Notes: a model not told the origin generated them from the letters alone. 53,407 nt of DNA from Candidatus Blautia stercorigallinarum (GCA_019112785.1 DXIQ01000005.1:1-53407), one strand, 5' to 3'; numbered from the stretch's first letter, positions 23,311 through 32,193 are shown. Made by a program: numbers and translations.

Positions 23311-24180
23311 TTAGTCTTCTTTTGCAATCATTCTCCTGGTCAGCAGGCTGATCAGTATAAGCAATACCGGCATAGCCAGAATAGACACCGCTATACCTTT
23401 TCCTAACATCATGCTCTTCATTGCTGTCTGGTAACTAAATACATTCATTACTTCTGTAGCACCATTAGGACCGCCTCCTGTCAACAGCCATACAGATTCA
23501 AATTCATTCAGGGTCCATATAGTAGACATTAATGTAGACAGTAAAATAACATCTTTGATCTCCGGTAAAGTAATATACCAGAATCTCTGCCACATATTCG
23601 CTCCGTCAATAGCGGCAGCCTCATATCCATCCTGAGAAATGGTCTGGAGTTTTGCAAGAATGGAAACTCCGAAAAATGGAGTACCTCTCCAAATGTTCGC
23701 TACGATGACAGTAGTCATAGCCAGACCGGCAGATCCAAACCAGATCAAGTCTTTATCAATAATATGAAGCGACTTTAAAAGGTAATTTGCAATACCGCCC
23801 GTAGAACTGAAAATCCATCTCCAGTTCAGTACGGCTACGATATTAGGCAGTGTCCATGGGATCATAAGCAGTGCCCGGACAATATTTCTTCCTCTAAATT
23901 TGATATTAAGAGCTAAAGCCATCAATATACCGAAAAAGCATTTTCCTACAATTGAGAAAAAAGTAAATACCAGGGTGTTTATAATAGATCTTCGATACTC
24001 TTCATCTGCCAGAAGGGTAATATAGTTATCAAGTCCTATAAAAACAGCATCCCCACCAATTGTTTTGTTTGTGAAACTCATCCAGATTCCCCAAATAATA
24101 GGGCCAAGCAGAACACATGCCAGATAAATAATAAGAGGTGCGTTGATCGCATAGGCAAATTTTGTGTTTTTCTTGTTCAT
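23311..24180 (-). CDS. ABC transporter permease, MalF-like (CUT1 type)
   Basis: A 289-residue permease with about six spans and the EAA loop EAAAIDGANMWQRFWYITLP. It is the first gene of the importer operon, so it sets the start of transcription. Expression comes from the promoter at 24229-24257, divergent from nanE. The partner is the MalG-like permease immediately downstream. Confidence 0.9.
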   Translation of the reverse strand: MNKKNTKFAYAINAPLIIYLACVLLGPIIWGIWMSFTNKTIGGDAVFIGLDNYITLLADEEYRRSIINTLVFTFFSIVGKCFFGILMALALNIKFRGRNIVRALLMIPWTLPNIVAVLNWRWIFSSTGGIANYLLKSLHIIDKDLIWFGSAGLAMTTVIVANIWRGTPFFGVSILAKLQTISQDGYEAAAIDGANMWQRFWYITLPEIKDVILLSTLMSTIWTLNEFESVWLLTGGGPNGATEVMNVFSYQTAMKSMMLGKGIAVSILAMPVLLILISLLTRRMIAKED

Positions 24181-24228
24181 AGATTCTTCTCCTTTCCTTA
24201 ATTTTTCTTTTTCCGAATCTTTTTCTAA

Positions 24229-24257
24229 ACTATAGCAACTATTTAAACTTTTTTCAA
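24229..24257 (-). promoter_or_regulatory. Promoter of the importer operon
   Basis: TTGAAA (24252-24257), a 17-base spacer and TATAGT (24229-24234) on the minus strand. AAACTT (24246-24251) and AAGTTT (24267-24272) flank the -35 as an inverted repeat. Confidence 0.75.
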
Positions 24258-24273
24258 TTATATTTCAAGTTTT

Positions 24274-24287
24274 AGAAAGTACTTTCT
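24274..24287. promoter_or_regulatory. Palindrome in the divergent nan promoter region (candidate operator)
   Basis: AGAAAGTACTTTCT is a perfect 14-bp palindrome in the gene-free 24181-24452 spacer, about 17 bases upstream of the importer -35 and 100 bases upstream of the nanE -35. The RpiR-type regulator encoded at the end of the nan operon is the likely ligand. Confidence 0.55.
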
Positions 24288-24387
24288 TTCTTTATATTAT
24301 CTGGGCATTTTGTTCATCTTTAAACCATATATTTTTGTGCATTTTTTATAATTTTTGTGAATGTTTTTTCTATATTCTTTAGTTATA

Positions 24388-24415
24388 TTGAATTTATTTT
24401 CTATTTTTTTATAAT
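24388..24415 (+). promoter_or_regulatory. nanE-nanA-nanK-rpiR promoter
   Basis: TTGAAT (24388-24393), a 16-base spacer and TATAAT (24410-24415) lie 37 bases upstream of the nanE start, in a strongly AT-rich stretch. Confidence 0.7.
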
Positions 24416-24452
24416 ATAGATATCAAATATTTCTTGAGAAAGGAGGAGAATC

Positions 24453-25166
24453 ATGGACCCTAAAAAGGACCCCAGAATCGGCTCTCTGCACAACCATCTG
24501 ATCGTCTCTTGTCAGGCGCTTGCCAATGAGCCTTTGCACTCTTCGTATATAATGGGGCGTATGGCAGCTGCAGCCTTTGAAGGAGGTGCAGCCGGTATTC
24601 GCGCAAATACGCCAGAAGACATCATAGAAATCAAAAAAACTGTTTCTTTGCCTGTAATTGGAATTATTAAGCGCGATTACCCAGACAGTAATGTGTACAT
24701 AACGCCTACATTAAAAGAGGTGGATGAATTAATCCCTGCAAAGCCTGAAATTATAGCTCTGGACGCGACTCCCAGACCCAGGCCCGACGGTCTATCTCTG
24801 GAACGGCTTTACTGCCAGATCCGGGAAAAATATCCTCAGCAGCTACTGATGGCAGACTGTTCTACTATAGAAGAAGCCCTCGCTGCTGATAAACTGGGTT
24901 TCGATTTTATTGGTACTACTCTTGTAGGATATACGCAAGAAAGTCATGGCGATAAGATCGAGCATAATGATTTTGAAATTATCCGCCGGATACTTAAAGA
25001 AGTTTCTCATCCGGTAATTGCAGAAGGGAATATTGATACTCCCGAGAAAGCCCGCCGTGTTATCGATCTGGGCTGCTACAGTGTTGTTGTTGGTTCCATC
25101 ATTACCAGACCTCAGCTCATCACTAAACGCTTTACAGAAGCCTTGGAAAAAATACAGCAGAAATAA
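24453..25166 (+). CDS. nanE: N-acylmannosamine-6-phosphate 2-epimerase
   Basis: A 237-residue TIM-barrel epimerase that converts ManNAc-6-P to GlcNAc-6-P. The NanE hallmarks are present: [16 protein letters not shown] (about 16-31), [27 protein letters not shown] (the Lys is catalytic in the family) and [14 protein letters not shown]. It is first in the nan operon, with AAAGGAGGAGAATC before its ATG. Eight to 25 bases separate it from nanA, so co-expression is expected. Confidence 0.95.
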   Translation: MDPKKDPRIGSLHNHLIVSCQALANEPLHSSYIMGRMAAAAFEGGAAGIRANTPEDIIEIKKTVSLPVIGIIKRDYPDSNVYITPTLKEVDELIPAKPEIIALDATPRPRPDGLSLERLYCQIREKYPQQLLMADCSTIEEALAADKLGFDFIGTTLVGYTQESHGDKIEHNDFEIIRRILKEVSHPVIAEGNIDTPEKARRVIDLGCYSVVVGSIITRPQLITKRFTEALEKIQQK

Positions 25167-25190
25167 ACAAATAATAAGGAGGAAAATACT

Positions 25191-26108
25191 ATGAGTAATC
25201 CAAAGTATCAGGGCATCTTTCCAGCTTTTTACGCATGCTATGACGAAAATGGCGAAGTCAGCCCGGAAAGAGTCCGTAATCTTACAAAATATTTTATTGA
25301 AAAAGGTGTCAAGGGAATTTATGTATGCGGTTCCTCAGGTGAATGCATCTATCAGAGCGTAGAAGATCGCAAACTTACACTGGAAAGCGTCATGGAAGAA
25401 GCTAAAGGCAAACTTACCGTAATCGCTCATGTTGCCTGCAATAATACAAAAGACAGTGTTGAACTGGCACATCACGCAGAAAGTCAGGGTGTAGACGCCA
25501 TTGCGGCAATCCCGCCCATTTATTTCCGCCTTCCTGAATATTCTATTGCAGCATACTGGAATGCTATAAGTTCTGCCGCTCCTAATACAGATTTCATTAT
25601 TTATAACATTCCACAGCTTGCCGGTACAGCCCTCACACAAAGCCTGCTTACAGAAATGCTGAAAAATCCCCAGGTAAAGGGAGTTAAAAATTCTTCTATG
25701 CCTGTACAGGATATCCAGATTTTCAAAGCCATGGGCGGAGAGGATTTTACTGTATTTAACGGTCCTGACGAACAGTTGATCAGCGGACGTATTATGGGCG
25801 CAGACGGCGGAATCGGCGGAACTTATGGCGCTATGCCAGAGCTGATCCTGAAGGAAAATGAACTGATTAATGAAATGAAACTGGAGGAAGCCAGAAAAAT
25901 CCAGTATGATGTGAACTCCATCATCTATAAACTTTGTTCCGGACATGGGAATATGTACGCAATGATCAAGGAAGTTCTTCGGATAAACAGTTCTTTGGAT
26001 ATCGGTGGTGTACGTGAACCCCTTACAAATCTGGCACCTTCTGATATTCCGATTGCTCAGGAAGCTGCTGCCATGATCAGAAATGCTATTGAAAAATACT
26101 GCCATTAA
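25191..26108 (+). CDS. nanA: N-acetylneuraminate lyase
   Basis: A 305-residue class I aldolase that splits N-acetylneuraminate into ManNAc and pyruvate. The alpha-keto-acid site GSSGE (47-51), the catalytic Tyr138 (FIIYNIP) and the Schiff-base Lys166 (VKGVKNSS) are in register with E. coli NanA (Tyr137, Lys165). The N-terminal YQGIFPAFYACYDENG fits lyases more than dihydrodipicolinate synthase, and the nan context supports it. AAGGAGG precedes the ATG. Confidence 0.93.
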   Translation: MSNPKYQGIFPAFYACYDENGEVSPERVRNLTKYFIEKGVKGIYVCGSSGECIYQSVEDRKLTLESVMEEAKGKLTVIAHVACNNTKDSVELAHHAESQGVDAIAAIPPIYFRLPEYSIAAYWNAISSAAPNTDFIIYNIPQLAGTALTQSLLTEMLKNPQVKGVKNSSMPVQDIQIFKAMGGEDFTVFNGPDEQLISGRIMGADGGIGGTYGAMPELILKENELINEMKLEEARKIQYDVNSIIYKLCSGHGNMYAMIKEVLRINSSLDIGGVREPLTNLAPSDIPIAQEAAAMIRNAIEKYCH

Positions 26109-26135
26109 TTATAGCAAACATAGGAGGAGGTATAG

Positions 26136-27041
26136 ATGAAAAATTATCTTTGTATTGATATTGGCGGAACGTCTGTCAAATATGGAATATATTCTGAGGA
26201 ATCCGGCTTCTTAATGGACAGCAATTTTCCTACTCAGGCATGGCTGGGCGGTCATTCTATAATAGATCGGATCATTAAACTTGCCTCACAGATTCTGGAA
26301 AAGCAAACTGACATCTGCGGGATCTGTATTTCAACAGCAGGAATGGTAGACTGCAATACAGGATGTATCACCTATGCCTCCTCATTAATTCCCGAATATA
26401 CCGGGACACCGGTCAAAAATATTTTTGAACAGCAATTTCATCTACCCTGTGAAGTTGAAAACGATGTGAACTGTGCTGCCCTCGCAGAATATTTTTCCGG
26501 TGCTGCAAAAGGCGCTTCCTCCTGTCTTTGCCTTACTATAGGAACAGGTATCGGAGGTGCCTTTGTAGAAAACGGACAGATCTTCCATGGATTTTCGGGA
26601 AGCGGATGCGAAGTGGGATACATGTATCTCCCCGATGGAGCCTTTCAGGATATTGCATCGACCAGTGCTCTTGTCCGTCGTGTAGCCAGAAGAAAAAACC
26701 TTTCTTTCTCCGCTCTATCTGGAAAGAAGATCTTTGATCTGGCCAAAAAAAATGACAGCGATTGTATAGAAGAAATTGACCGGATGACCTCCTATCTAGG
26801 CATGGGAATCGCAAATATCTGTTATGTATTAAATCCTGAGATTATTGTTCTCGGCGGAGGAATTATGGTGCAAAAAGAACTATTATATGATAAAATTAGA
26901 GAGGCTGTAGATAAATATTTGCTCCATTCTATTGCCGGGAAAACCACACTTAAATTTGCTCAGAATCAGAATCGTGCGGGAATGTTAGGTGCTTTTTATC
27001 ATTTTAAAGCCAGAAAGAAGGAAGCTGACATACATGTCTAA
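26136..27041 (+). CDS. nanK: ROK-family kinase, probable N-acetylmannosamine kinase
   Basis: A 301-residue sugar kinase with the N-terminal phosphate loop DIGGTSVKYG (8-17), the NDVNCAALAE catalytic region and LTIGTGIGGAF. The context predicts ManNAc to ManNAc-6-P. The usual ROK zinc motif (CxCGxxGC) is absent: the equivalent stretch reads GCEVGYMYLPDGAFQDIAS, as in some zinc-free ROK kinases. Its stop overlaps the rpiR start by 8 bases. Confidence 0.87.
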   Translation: MKNYLCIDIGGTSVKYGIYSEESGFLMDSNFPTQAWLGGHSIIDRIIKLASQILEKQTDICGICISTAGMVDCNTGCITYASSLIPEYTGTPVKNIFEQQFHLPCEVENDVNCAALAEYFSGAAKGASSCLCLTIGTGIGGAFVENGQIFHGFSGSGCEVGYMYLPDGAFQDIASTSALVRRVARRKNLSFSALSGKKIFDLAKKNDSDCIEEIDRMTSYLGMGIANICYVLNPEIIVLGGGIMVQKELLYDKIREAVDKYLLHSIAGKTTLKFAQNQNRAGMLGAFYHFKARKKEADIHV

Positions 27042-27855
27042 TTACAAAAAAAGTATTGTCCCGCAGATTGAGGCAATTTATACTTCATTGTCACCTACAG
27101 AAAAGAACATAGCAGATTTTTTTATTCATAATCATCAACGAATAGATTTTTCAGCAAAAAATATTTCCTCTTTGCTTTTCGTATCTGAACCGTCCCTTTC
27201 CAGATTTGCAAAAAAATGCGGGTATAAAGGATATCGGGAATTCGTATTTTATTACAAAGAAGGTCTGAGCGAAAAGGCTAGCCCTCTGATCACTGATAAT
27301 TCTACTATGCAGGTTTTAGATACCTATCAGGAACTTTTGAACAAAAGCTACGCACTGGTAGACAACTCTCAGTTGAATCGGATATGTGAGATTTTCGCAA
27401 ATCAGAAAAGATTTTATGTATATGGAAAAGGAAGTTCAGGACTGGCTGCTCAGGAGATGAAGCTGCGTTTTATGCGTATAGGTGTAAATATAGAAGCTAT
27501 ATCCGACAATCATGTAATGAAGATGAATTCTGTTCTACTTGATCGTACCTGCGCAGTGATCGGAATCAGCATCAGCGGCAAGACCCCTGAAGTCATGACC
27601 TCACTAAAAGCGGCAAAGGCAGCCGGCGCCATGGTCATACTGATGACTTCTCACAGAGAGCCTCAGCAATTTGAGTTCTGTGACGAGGTAGTCTTACTTG
27701 CATTACGTGAAAATCTTGAAAATGGAAAAGCTATTTCTCCCCAATTTCCAATTCTTGTCATGCTGGACATTTTTTATTCCCATTTTCTGAACTATGACAC
27801 AGGACGTAAAGAAATGCTACATGACTATACGCTTAATGTTTTAAACCAATCCTGA
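27034..27855 (+). CDS. RpiR-family (MurR/RpiR) transcriptional regulator
   Basis: A 273-residue protein with an N-terminal HTH (residues about 1-75, with AKNISSLLFVSEPSLSRFAKKCGYKGYREF) and a C-terminal SIS domain (FYVYGKGSSGLAAQEMKLRFMRIG, then GISISGKTPEVM) that binds a phosphosugar. It is the last gene of the nan operon. It probably senses ManNAc-6-P or GlcNAc-6-P and controls the divergent nan promoters. The ATG at 27034 is chosen because AAGGA precedes it; the longer reading from 26989 runs inside nanK. Confidence 0.9.
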   Translation: MSNYKKSIVPQIEAIYTSLSPTEKNIADFFIHNHQRIDFSAKNISSLLFVSEPSLSRFAKKCGYKGYREFVFYYKEGLSEKASPLITDNSTMQVLDTYQELLNKSYALVDNSQLNRICEIFANQKRFYVYGKGSSGLAAQEMKLRFMRIGVNIEAISDNHVMKMNSVLLDRTCAVIGISISGKTPEVMTSLKAAKAAGAMVILMTSHREPQQFEFCDEVVLLALRENLENGKAISPQFPILVMLDIFYSHFLNYDTGRKEMLHDYTLNVLNQS

Positions 27856-27863
27856 TACTTACT

Positions 27864-27908
27864 AAAACTGTCTTATAAAGGCAATTCCTTTATGAGGCAG
27901 TTTTCTTT
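27864..27908 (+). terminator. nan operon terminator
   Basis: AAACTGTCTTATAAAGG pairs with CCTTTATGAGGCAGTTT (17 bp, one to two wobbles), followed by TTTTCTTTCT. Confidence 0.9.
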
Positions 27909-27918
27909 CTATATTTCA

Positions 27919-27947
27919 TTGCTATAATAATCAAAATCGCATATAAT
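27919..27947 (+). promoter_or_regulatory. Promoter of the D,D-carboxypeptidase gene
   Basis: TTGCTA (27919-27924), a 17-base spacer and TATAAT (27942-27947), 42 bases upstream of the ATG. Confidence 0.75.
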
Positions 27948-27989
27948 AGTTCAGGAATAAACCAATTACTTAGTCAAAAGAGGATCATT

Positions 27990-29516
27990 ATGAAAATGAA
28001 AATGAAAAAGGCCGGTGCCGCTATACTTCTGTCAGCGGCTCTGTCCTTAAACATACAGACTGCTGCCCCCATGGCAGCCGCTCCGGATCCCGGGGCGGCC
28101 CAGACCCCTCAGGAAAACAATGAATCTGCTGCCGAAACCCAGGAAGCCCAAACTCAGGAACCGGATGTCCCGGAAAGCTACGAATGGGAAATCCAGTCCA
28201 ATAATATTCCCGGCTGGCCCCAGGGCCCCAAGATCATCTGTGAAACCGGCATTGTTATGGATCTGGACACAGGGGAGATCCTGTATGCCAAAGGGATCGA
28301 TGAAAAACGGGCACCGGCCAGTATTACCAAGATCATGACCGCTATGCTGGCAATTGAAAAAGTACCTCTGGATACCAAGATCACTTTTACAAATGAAGTG
28401 AACAATATCGAACCGGGCAGTACCCATATCGGGATCAAGCCGGGGGAAACGCTGACCATGGAAGAAAGCCTCTACGCCATCCTTCTTGGCTCTGCCAATG
28501 AAGTTTCTTCCGGAGTGGCAGAATATATCGGCGGGACCGTTCAGAATTTTGTGGATATGATGAACGAAAAAGCTAAGGAGCTGGGTTGTAAAAACACCCA
28601 TTTTGTCAATGCCAACGGTCTTTATGATGACAATCATTATACCACTGCAAGGGATATGGCTCTGATCGCCAAGGCGGCTTTTCAGAATGAAACCTTCCGA
28701 AACATCGTCAAAACCCCTTATTATATTATCCCGCCTACTAACATTACTCCGGAAGAACGGTGGATCAATAACCATCACCGTATGCTTACCGAAGGAGGCA
28801 TTCATTACGAAGGATGTCTGGGAGGAAAAACCGGATATACGGAAAAGGCGGGAAATACTCTGGTGACTTATGCAGAACGCAATTCCATGCGCCTGGTCTG
28901 TGTAGTTTTGAAGGGAACCACAGAATATTACAATGACACCAAAAATCTTCTGGATTACGGCTTTAATAATTTCCAGAAACTGACTCTGTCTTCTGACATC
29001 CTGGCCCAGTCCGATTCTCTGGCTTCTTATCTAAAGGACCAGGGATTATTGGATGCAGCGGTAGAAACTTCCTCCGCGGATGTCCCTGTGGATCCCACCC
29101 AGGACATCACCTGCCAGGCAGAACTTGAAAATAACATGCTGAACCTGGACTTTTACTATGGAGATACCCTTCTTAGCAGTTCCAGCCAGGAAGCCTCCAA
29201 GGAAATCCTGGCGGCAGCCCAGACCTATGAACTTCAGCAGAGACAGAGCCAGCAGGCCCGGGACAGCCAGCCAGCCTCTGCAGACACTGATAAAAAAGAC
29301 TCCGGCAGCACCTTTGTATCCGTAGATCCTAATTCTTTAGATGGATTTTTCCAGGAAGCGTTTTCTGTATTCCAGGGACTTCCCAACTGGAAATACCCTG
29401 CTCTGGGTCTTCTGGCAGGAGCTTTTATCTTTTATATCGTTCTTCTGATCATCAAGATCCGCCGGGCTCTCCGCTCCAGGAAACGGAAAAAAAACCGGAA
29501 AAAGAAGAAAAAATAG
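27990..29516 (+). CDS. D-alanyl-D-alanine carboxypeptidase (PBP5/DacA type)
   Basis: A 508-residue class A low-molecular-weight penicillin-binding protein. It has a signal peptide, a Glu/Gln-rich linker (about 35-65) and a peptidase domain with S111-x-x-K114 (ASITK), S168-x-N170 (SAN) and K280-T-G (GGKTG), so all three active-site motifs are intact. It trims the terminal D-Ala of peptidoglycan stem peptides. A C-terminal region is followed by a membrane span (about 468-490) and a lysine-rich tail, so it is anchored at its C terminus. It is first in a three-gene plus-strand run. Confidence 0.93.
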   Translation: MKMKMKKAGAAILLSAALSLNIQTAAPMAAAPDPGAAQTPQENNESAAETQEAQTQEPDVPESYEWEIQSNNIPGWPQGPKIICETGIVMDLDTGEILYAKGIDEKRAPASITKIMTAMLAIEKVPLDTKITFTNEVNNIEPGSTHIGIKPGETLTMEESLYAILLGSANEVSSGVAEYIGGTVQNFVDMMNEKAKELGCKNTHFVNANGLYDDNHYTTARDMALIAKAAFQNETFRNIVKTPYYIIPPTNITPEERWINNHHRMLTEGGIHYEGCLGGKTGYTEKAGNTLVTYAERNSMRLVCVVLKGTTEYYNDTKNLLDYGFNNFQKLTLSSDILAQSDSLASYLKDQGLLDAAVETSSADVPVDPTQDITCQAELENNMLNLDFYYGDTLLSSSSQEASKEILAAAQTYELQQRQSQQARDSQPASADTDKKDSGSTFVSVDPNSLDGFFQEAFSVFQGLPNWKYPALGLLAGAFIFYIVLLIIKIRRALRSRKRKKNRKKKKK

Positions 29517-29531
29517 CAGGAGGACCTTAAA

Positions 29532-30251
29532 ATGAATATAACATATATCGGACACAGCGGCTTCCTTGCAGAATTTTCTCACTGTTGCTGCCTGTTTGAT
29601 TACTATGAGGGAAAGATCCCGGAACTTGACAAAGACAAACCTCTTTTTATCTTTGTCTCTCACCGTCACCAGGATCATTTTAATCCGGAAATCTTCCGTA
29701 TCGCCGGTCCCAGAGAGATCCACTATATTCTTTCCTCTGATACCAAAAGATACATGAGAGACCGGCTGGATCTGACCGGCCTGCATTTTATGAAAGCAGA
29801 AGAAACACTTTCTCTGACCTGGGGAGAGGAGGGATGTGCCCTGTCAGTTAAGACGCTCCGTTCCACAGACTGCGGCGTAGCTTTTCTGGTACATACGGAA
29901 GGCAAAGATATCTATCATGCAGGAGATCTCAACTGGTGGGTATGGCCGGGAGAGTCCAAACAGTATAATAACAATATGACAGCGAATTTTAAAAGATATA
30001 CAGAACCCCTGAAAGGACTGGACCTTTTCGCCGCTTTTCTGCCTCTGGATCCAAGACAGGGAGAATGGTACAACAAAGGCTTTTCCTATATATTAGAGAA
30101 TACAAAAACCCGGTATGCCTTTCCCATGCATTTCTGGAAAGATTTCTCTGTGATCCAAAAGTATCTGGAAACCCCTGCCGGAGAACAATACCGGGATCGC
30201 ATCGTCGTCTTAGAAAAAGAAGGACAGGTTATCTCCTGCCCGGAAGATTAA
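29532..30251 (+). CDS. Metallo-beta-lactamase-fold hydrolase
   Basis: A 239-residue MBL-fold protein with the metal-binding signature H44-x-H46-x-D48-H49 (SHRHQDHF) and a downstream HAGD (IYHAGDLNWW). The remaining motifs fit UlaG/RNase Z-like hydrolases acting on phosphodiesters or lactones; the substrate is not determinable. It begins 15 bases after the carboxypeptidase stop, after an AGGAGGA site, and ends 13 bases before the VOC gene, so the three are likely one operon. Confidence 0.82.
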   Translation: MNITYIGHSGFLAEFSHCCCLFDYYEGKIPELDKDKPLFIFVSHRHQDHFNPEIFRIAGPREIHYILSSDTKRYMRDRLDLTGLHFMKAEETLSLTWGEEGCALSVKTLRSTDCGVAFLVHTEGKDIYHAGDLNWWVWPGESKQYNNNMTANFKRYTEPLKGLDLFAAFLPLDPRQGEWYNKGFSYILENTKTRYAFPMHFWKDFSVIQKYLETPAGEQYRDRIVVLEKEGQVISCPED

Positions 30252-30264
30252 GGAGGAAATCAAT

Positions 30265-30633
30265 ATGAAATTTCAGATGATCCACGAAAACTATAATGTC
30301 AGGGACCTTGACCGCTCCCTTGCTTTCTATGAGAAAGCTCTTGGCTTAAAAGAGAAACGCCGCACCGTAGCTAAAGACGGTTCTTTTATTATCGTGTATG
30401 TGGGAAATGAGACCACGGATTTTGAACTGGAGCTGACCTGGATGCGGGATTTTGACCGTGACTACGATCTGGGAGACTGTGAGTTCCATCTGGCCTTCCG
30501 CACTGCAGATTTTGACCAGGCCCACAAACTTCACGAAGAAATGGGATGTATCTGTTTTGAAAATCCGGATATGGGGATTTATTTTATTAAAGATCCCGAT
30601 GGATATTGGCTGGAGATCGTACCGGAAAGATAA
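30265..30633 (+). CDS. VOC-family (glyoxalase I-like) protein
   Basis: A 122-residue VOC-fold protein with a glyoxalase I-like pattern: HENYNVRDLDRSLAFYEKALGLKE at the N terminus, FELELTW, CEFHLAFR and a C-terminal GYWLEIVP. The metal ligands of lactoylglutathione lyase (His, Glu, His, Glu) can be matched at H7, E56, H73 and E118. Methylglyoxal detoxification is plausible, but many VOC proteins have other roles. It lies in the same run as the MBL gene. Confidence 0.82.
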   Translation: MKFQMIHENYNVRDLDRSLAFYEKALGLKEKRRTVAKDGSFIIVYVGNETTDFELELTWMRDFDRDYDLGDCEFHLAFRTADFDQAHKLHEEMGCICFENPDMGIYFIKDPDGYWLEIVPER

Positions 30634-30682
30634 ATCTTTTCTTTTCCGAAAGCAATATACACTGTTCAATAATTATTATGAA

Positions 30683-30728
30683 AACAGGACTGCAAGGCAT
30701 AATTCATCTGTGCAGTCCTGTTTTTTTG
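30683..30728. terminator. Bidirectional terminator between the VOC gene and higA
   Basis: AACAGGACTGCA (30683-30694) and TGCAGTCCTGTT (30711-30722) form a perfect 12-bp stem. TTTTTTT follows on the plus strand and a shorter T-run on the minus strand. Confidence 0.85.
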
Positions 30729-30751
30729 CATATTATAAAACTTTATTTCTT

Positions 30752-31804
30752 TTATACCGCTATTTCATATTTTTCCTTGAGATTATTAAGCATGCTGTAT
30801 TTAATCAATCGCTCTCTCTGAAGCCTTCCAACCACAATCCCCGGGGCTATCCCCTGTTCTTCTGCAAATTTTATAACGCTATGTTCCGTGTAATTTTCAC
30901 CTTTTCGAAAGTCATCGAATTTTTTGACATCGATTAAAGTATTGCCTGCCCATATATCAGCAGCTTTTTCATCTTCCTCGGATGTTCCATTCGCCTTTCC
31001 CACATGTCCAAGAATAATGTGGGCCAGCTCATGGAATAAGCTGAACCAGAATTTGTCAGCATCTTTTCCTCTTGCCGTAAGCCCCATCACGATCTTATTT
31101 CCGTCAGGAAAAGTTGCGCCCTGTAAAAAAGAACCTTTTAAATGCGGAAGAAATATTAGTGCAATCCCGCATTCAGCCAGATATTTTTTGATCTTCGGAC
31201 AAAACTCATCCGGTTCCATAACTGTCATCTTACGGATATCAGATATAGAGGCTATCAATCCTTTAATGTTAATGGGCGCTGTCTGGATAGTCCTCGCCTT
31301 GATTTTCGCCTCCTGGGCCCATGCCATTAAAGCAAGATCGCTTTTTTCCGTAATAGCCAGTCTTCTGCAGGCAATTCTGGTAATTTGTTCATTTTCAAGA
31401 AGAGACAGTTCTACGACTTCAAAATACTTTCTAAGGTAAATAACCCTCTCTTTAACATCTCTTGTCTCCGGAACCCATCCCATCTTAGACATCTCAATAT
31501 AAGGAAATTTTTTTGCTAATTCAGCATCTGCATCCATAGCATTTTCCATCTCCGCCTTAATAAGTTTTTCTCTATATATAGCTTCCAGATTATTCCAGAA
31601 CTTTGCCGGTATACCTAATACCATTTCTAATCTCACTGCTGTCTCAGGTGTAAGCTGTACATCGCCGTTTATAAGTCTGCTGATATGTTTCTCAGACATA
31701 TCCATTCTGGCTGCAAATTCTTTCTGGCTCATCCCTCTGTCATTTAACTGTTCTTTAATTGTAGCTCCAGGCGGTGTTGCAATATAGCTGCGGCTTTTCA
31801 CCAT
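30752..31804 (-). CDS. higA: HigA-like antitoxin with XRE HTH and HEXXH peptidase domain
   Basis: A 350-residue protein. Residues about 14-60 form an XRE helix-turn-helix (MSQKEFAARMDMSEKHISRL), and the C-terminal half is an ImmA/IrrE-type domain with H258-E-L-A-H262 (FHELAHIILGH). It lies 18 bases after the RelE-like toxin gene. In such pairs the HTH protein neutralises the toxin and represses the operon; whether the peptidase domain is active here is not known. The start has GAGGAGG. The long fusion form is larger than the classic HigA. Confidence 0.85.
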   Translation of the reverse strand: MVKSRSYIATPPGATIKEQLNDRGMSQKEFAARMDMSEKHISRLINGDVQLTPETAVRLEMVLGIPAKFWNNLEAIYREKLIKAEMENAMDADAELAKKFPYIEMSKMGWVPETRDVKERVIYLRKYFEVVELSLLENEQITRIACRRLAITEKSDLALMAWAQEAKIKARTIQTAPINIKGLIASISDIRKMTVMEPDEFCPKIKKYLAECGIALIFLPHLKGSFLQGATFPDGNKIVMGLTARGKDADKFWFSLFHELAHIILGHVGKANGTSEEDEKAADIWAGNTLIDVKKFDDFRKGENYTEHSVIKFAEEQGIAPGIVVGRLQRERLIKYSMLNNLKEKYEIAV

Positions 31805-31822
31805 AGTACTACCTCCTCTCTT

Positions 31823-32116
31823 TTAATGGTAGTCAACAATTTCTAAAATATTCGCAATTTGAATTTCAGTCCCTTTTTTCTCGAATACCAATCTGTATGG
31901 ATGGACCAGATCCATGGCATACTGTCCCTTCCTGTTCTGTGACAATGCATGGCATCTGCCAATATGAAACTGTATCATCATTTCTACGGTATCGGCAGCA
32001 CTAATTTCATCTATACGCTGATGTATTTTTTCAGCCATTTCTCTGCCGTATGTCCTTTCAGCAGTTTTGGCATGCGTACAAACTTTTTCAATCCTTTTAT
32101 TTTTGTACGTAATATC
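31823..32116 (-). CDS. higB: HigB/RelE-like toxin
   Basis: A 97-residue protein resembling RelE-superfamily HigB ribosome-dependent mRNA interferases: an N-terminal basic KNKRIEKVCT segment, then IGRCHALSQNRKGQYAMDLVHPYRLVFE. The start is probably the TTG at 32116 because GAAAGAGGTGG lies 5 bases upstream; a longer reading from 32137 also begins with TTG but has no better site. It precedes the antitoxin gene, the usual HigBA order. Toxicity is not tested by sequence. Confidence 0.82.
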   Translation of the reverse strand, partial: DITYKNKRIEKVCTHAKTAERTYGREMAEKIHQRIDEISAADTVEMMIQFHIGRCHALSQNRKGQYAMDLVHPYRLVFEKKGTEIQIANILEIVDYH

Positions 32117-32137
32117 CAATGCACCACCTCTTTCCAA

Positions 32138-32156
32138 ATTAACCTTTGAGGTAAAT
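32138..32156. promoter_or_regulatory. Operator 1 of the higBA promoter
   Basis: ATTAACC-TTTGA-GGTAAAT is an imperfect inverted repeat (7-5-7) lying just downstream of the -10 element. Confidence 0.7.
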
Positions 32157-32158
32157 CA

Positions 32159-32187
32159 ATAATAACATATCCCATACATTTTATCAA
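32159..32187 (-). promoter_or_regulatory. higBA promoter
   Basis: TTGATA (32182-32187), a 17-base spacer and TATTAT (32159-32164) on the minus strand, sandwiched between the two operators. Confidence 0.8.
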
Positions 32188-32193
32188 GATATC

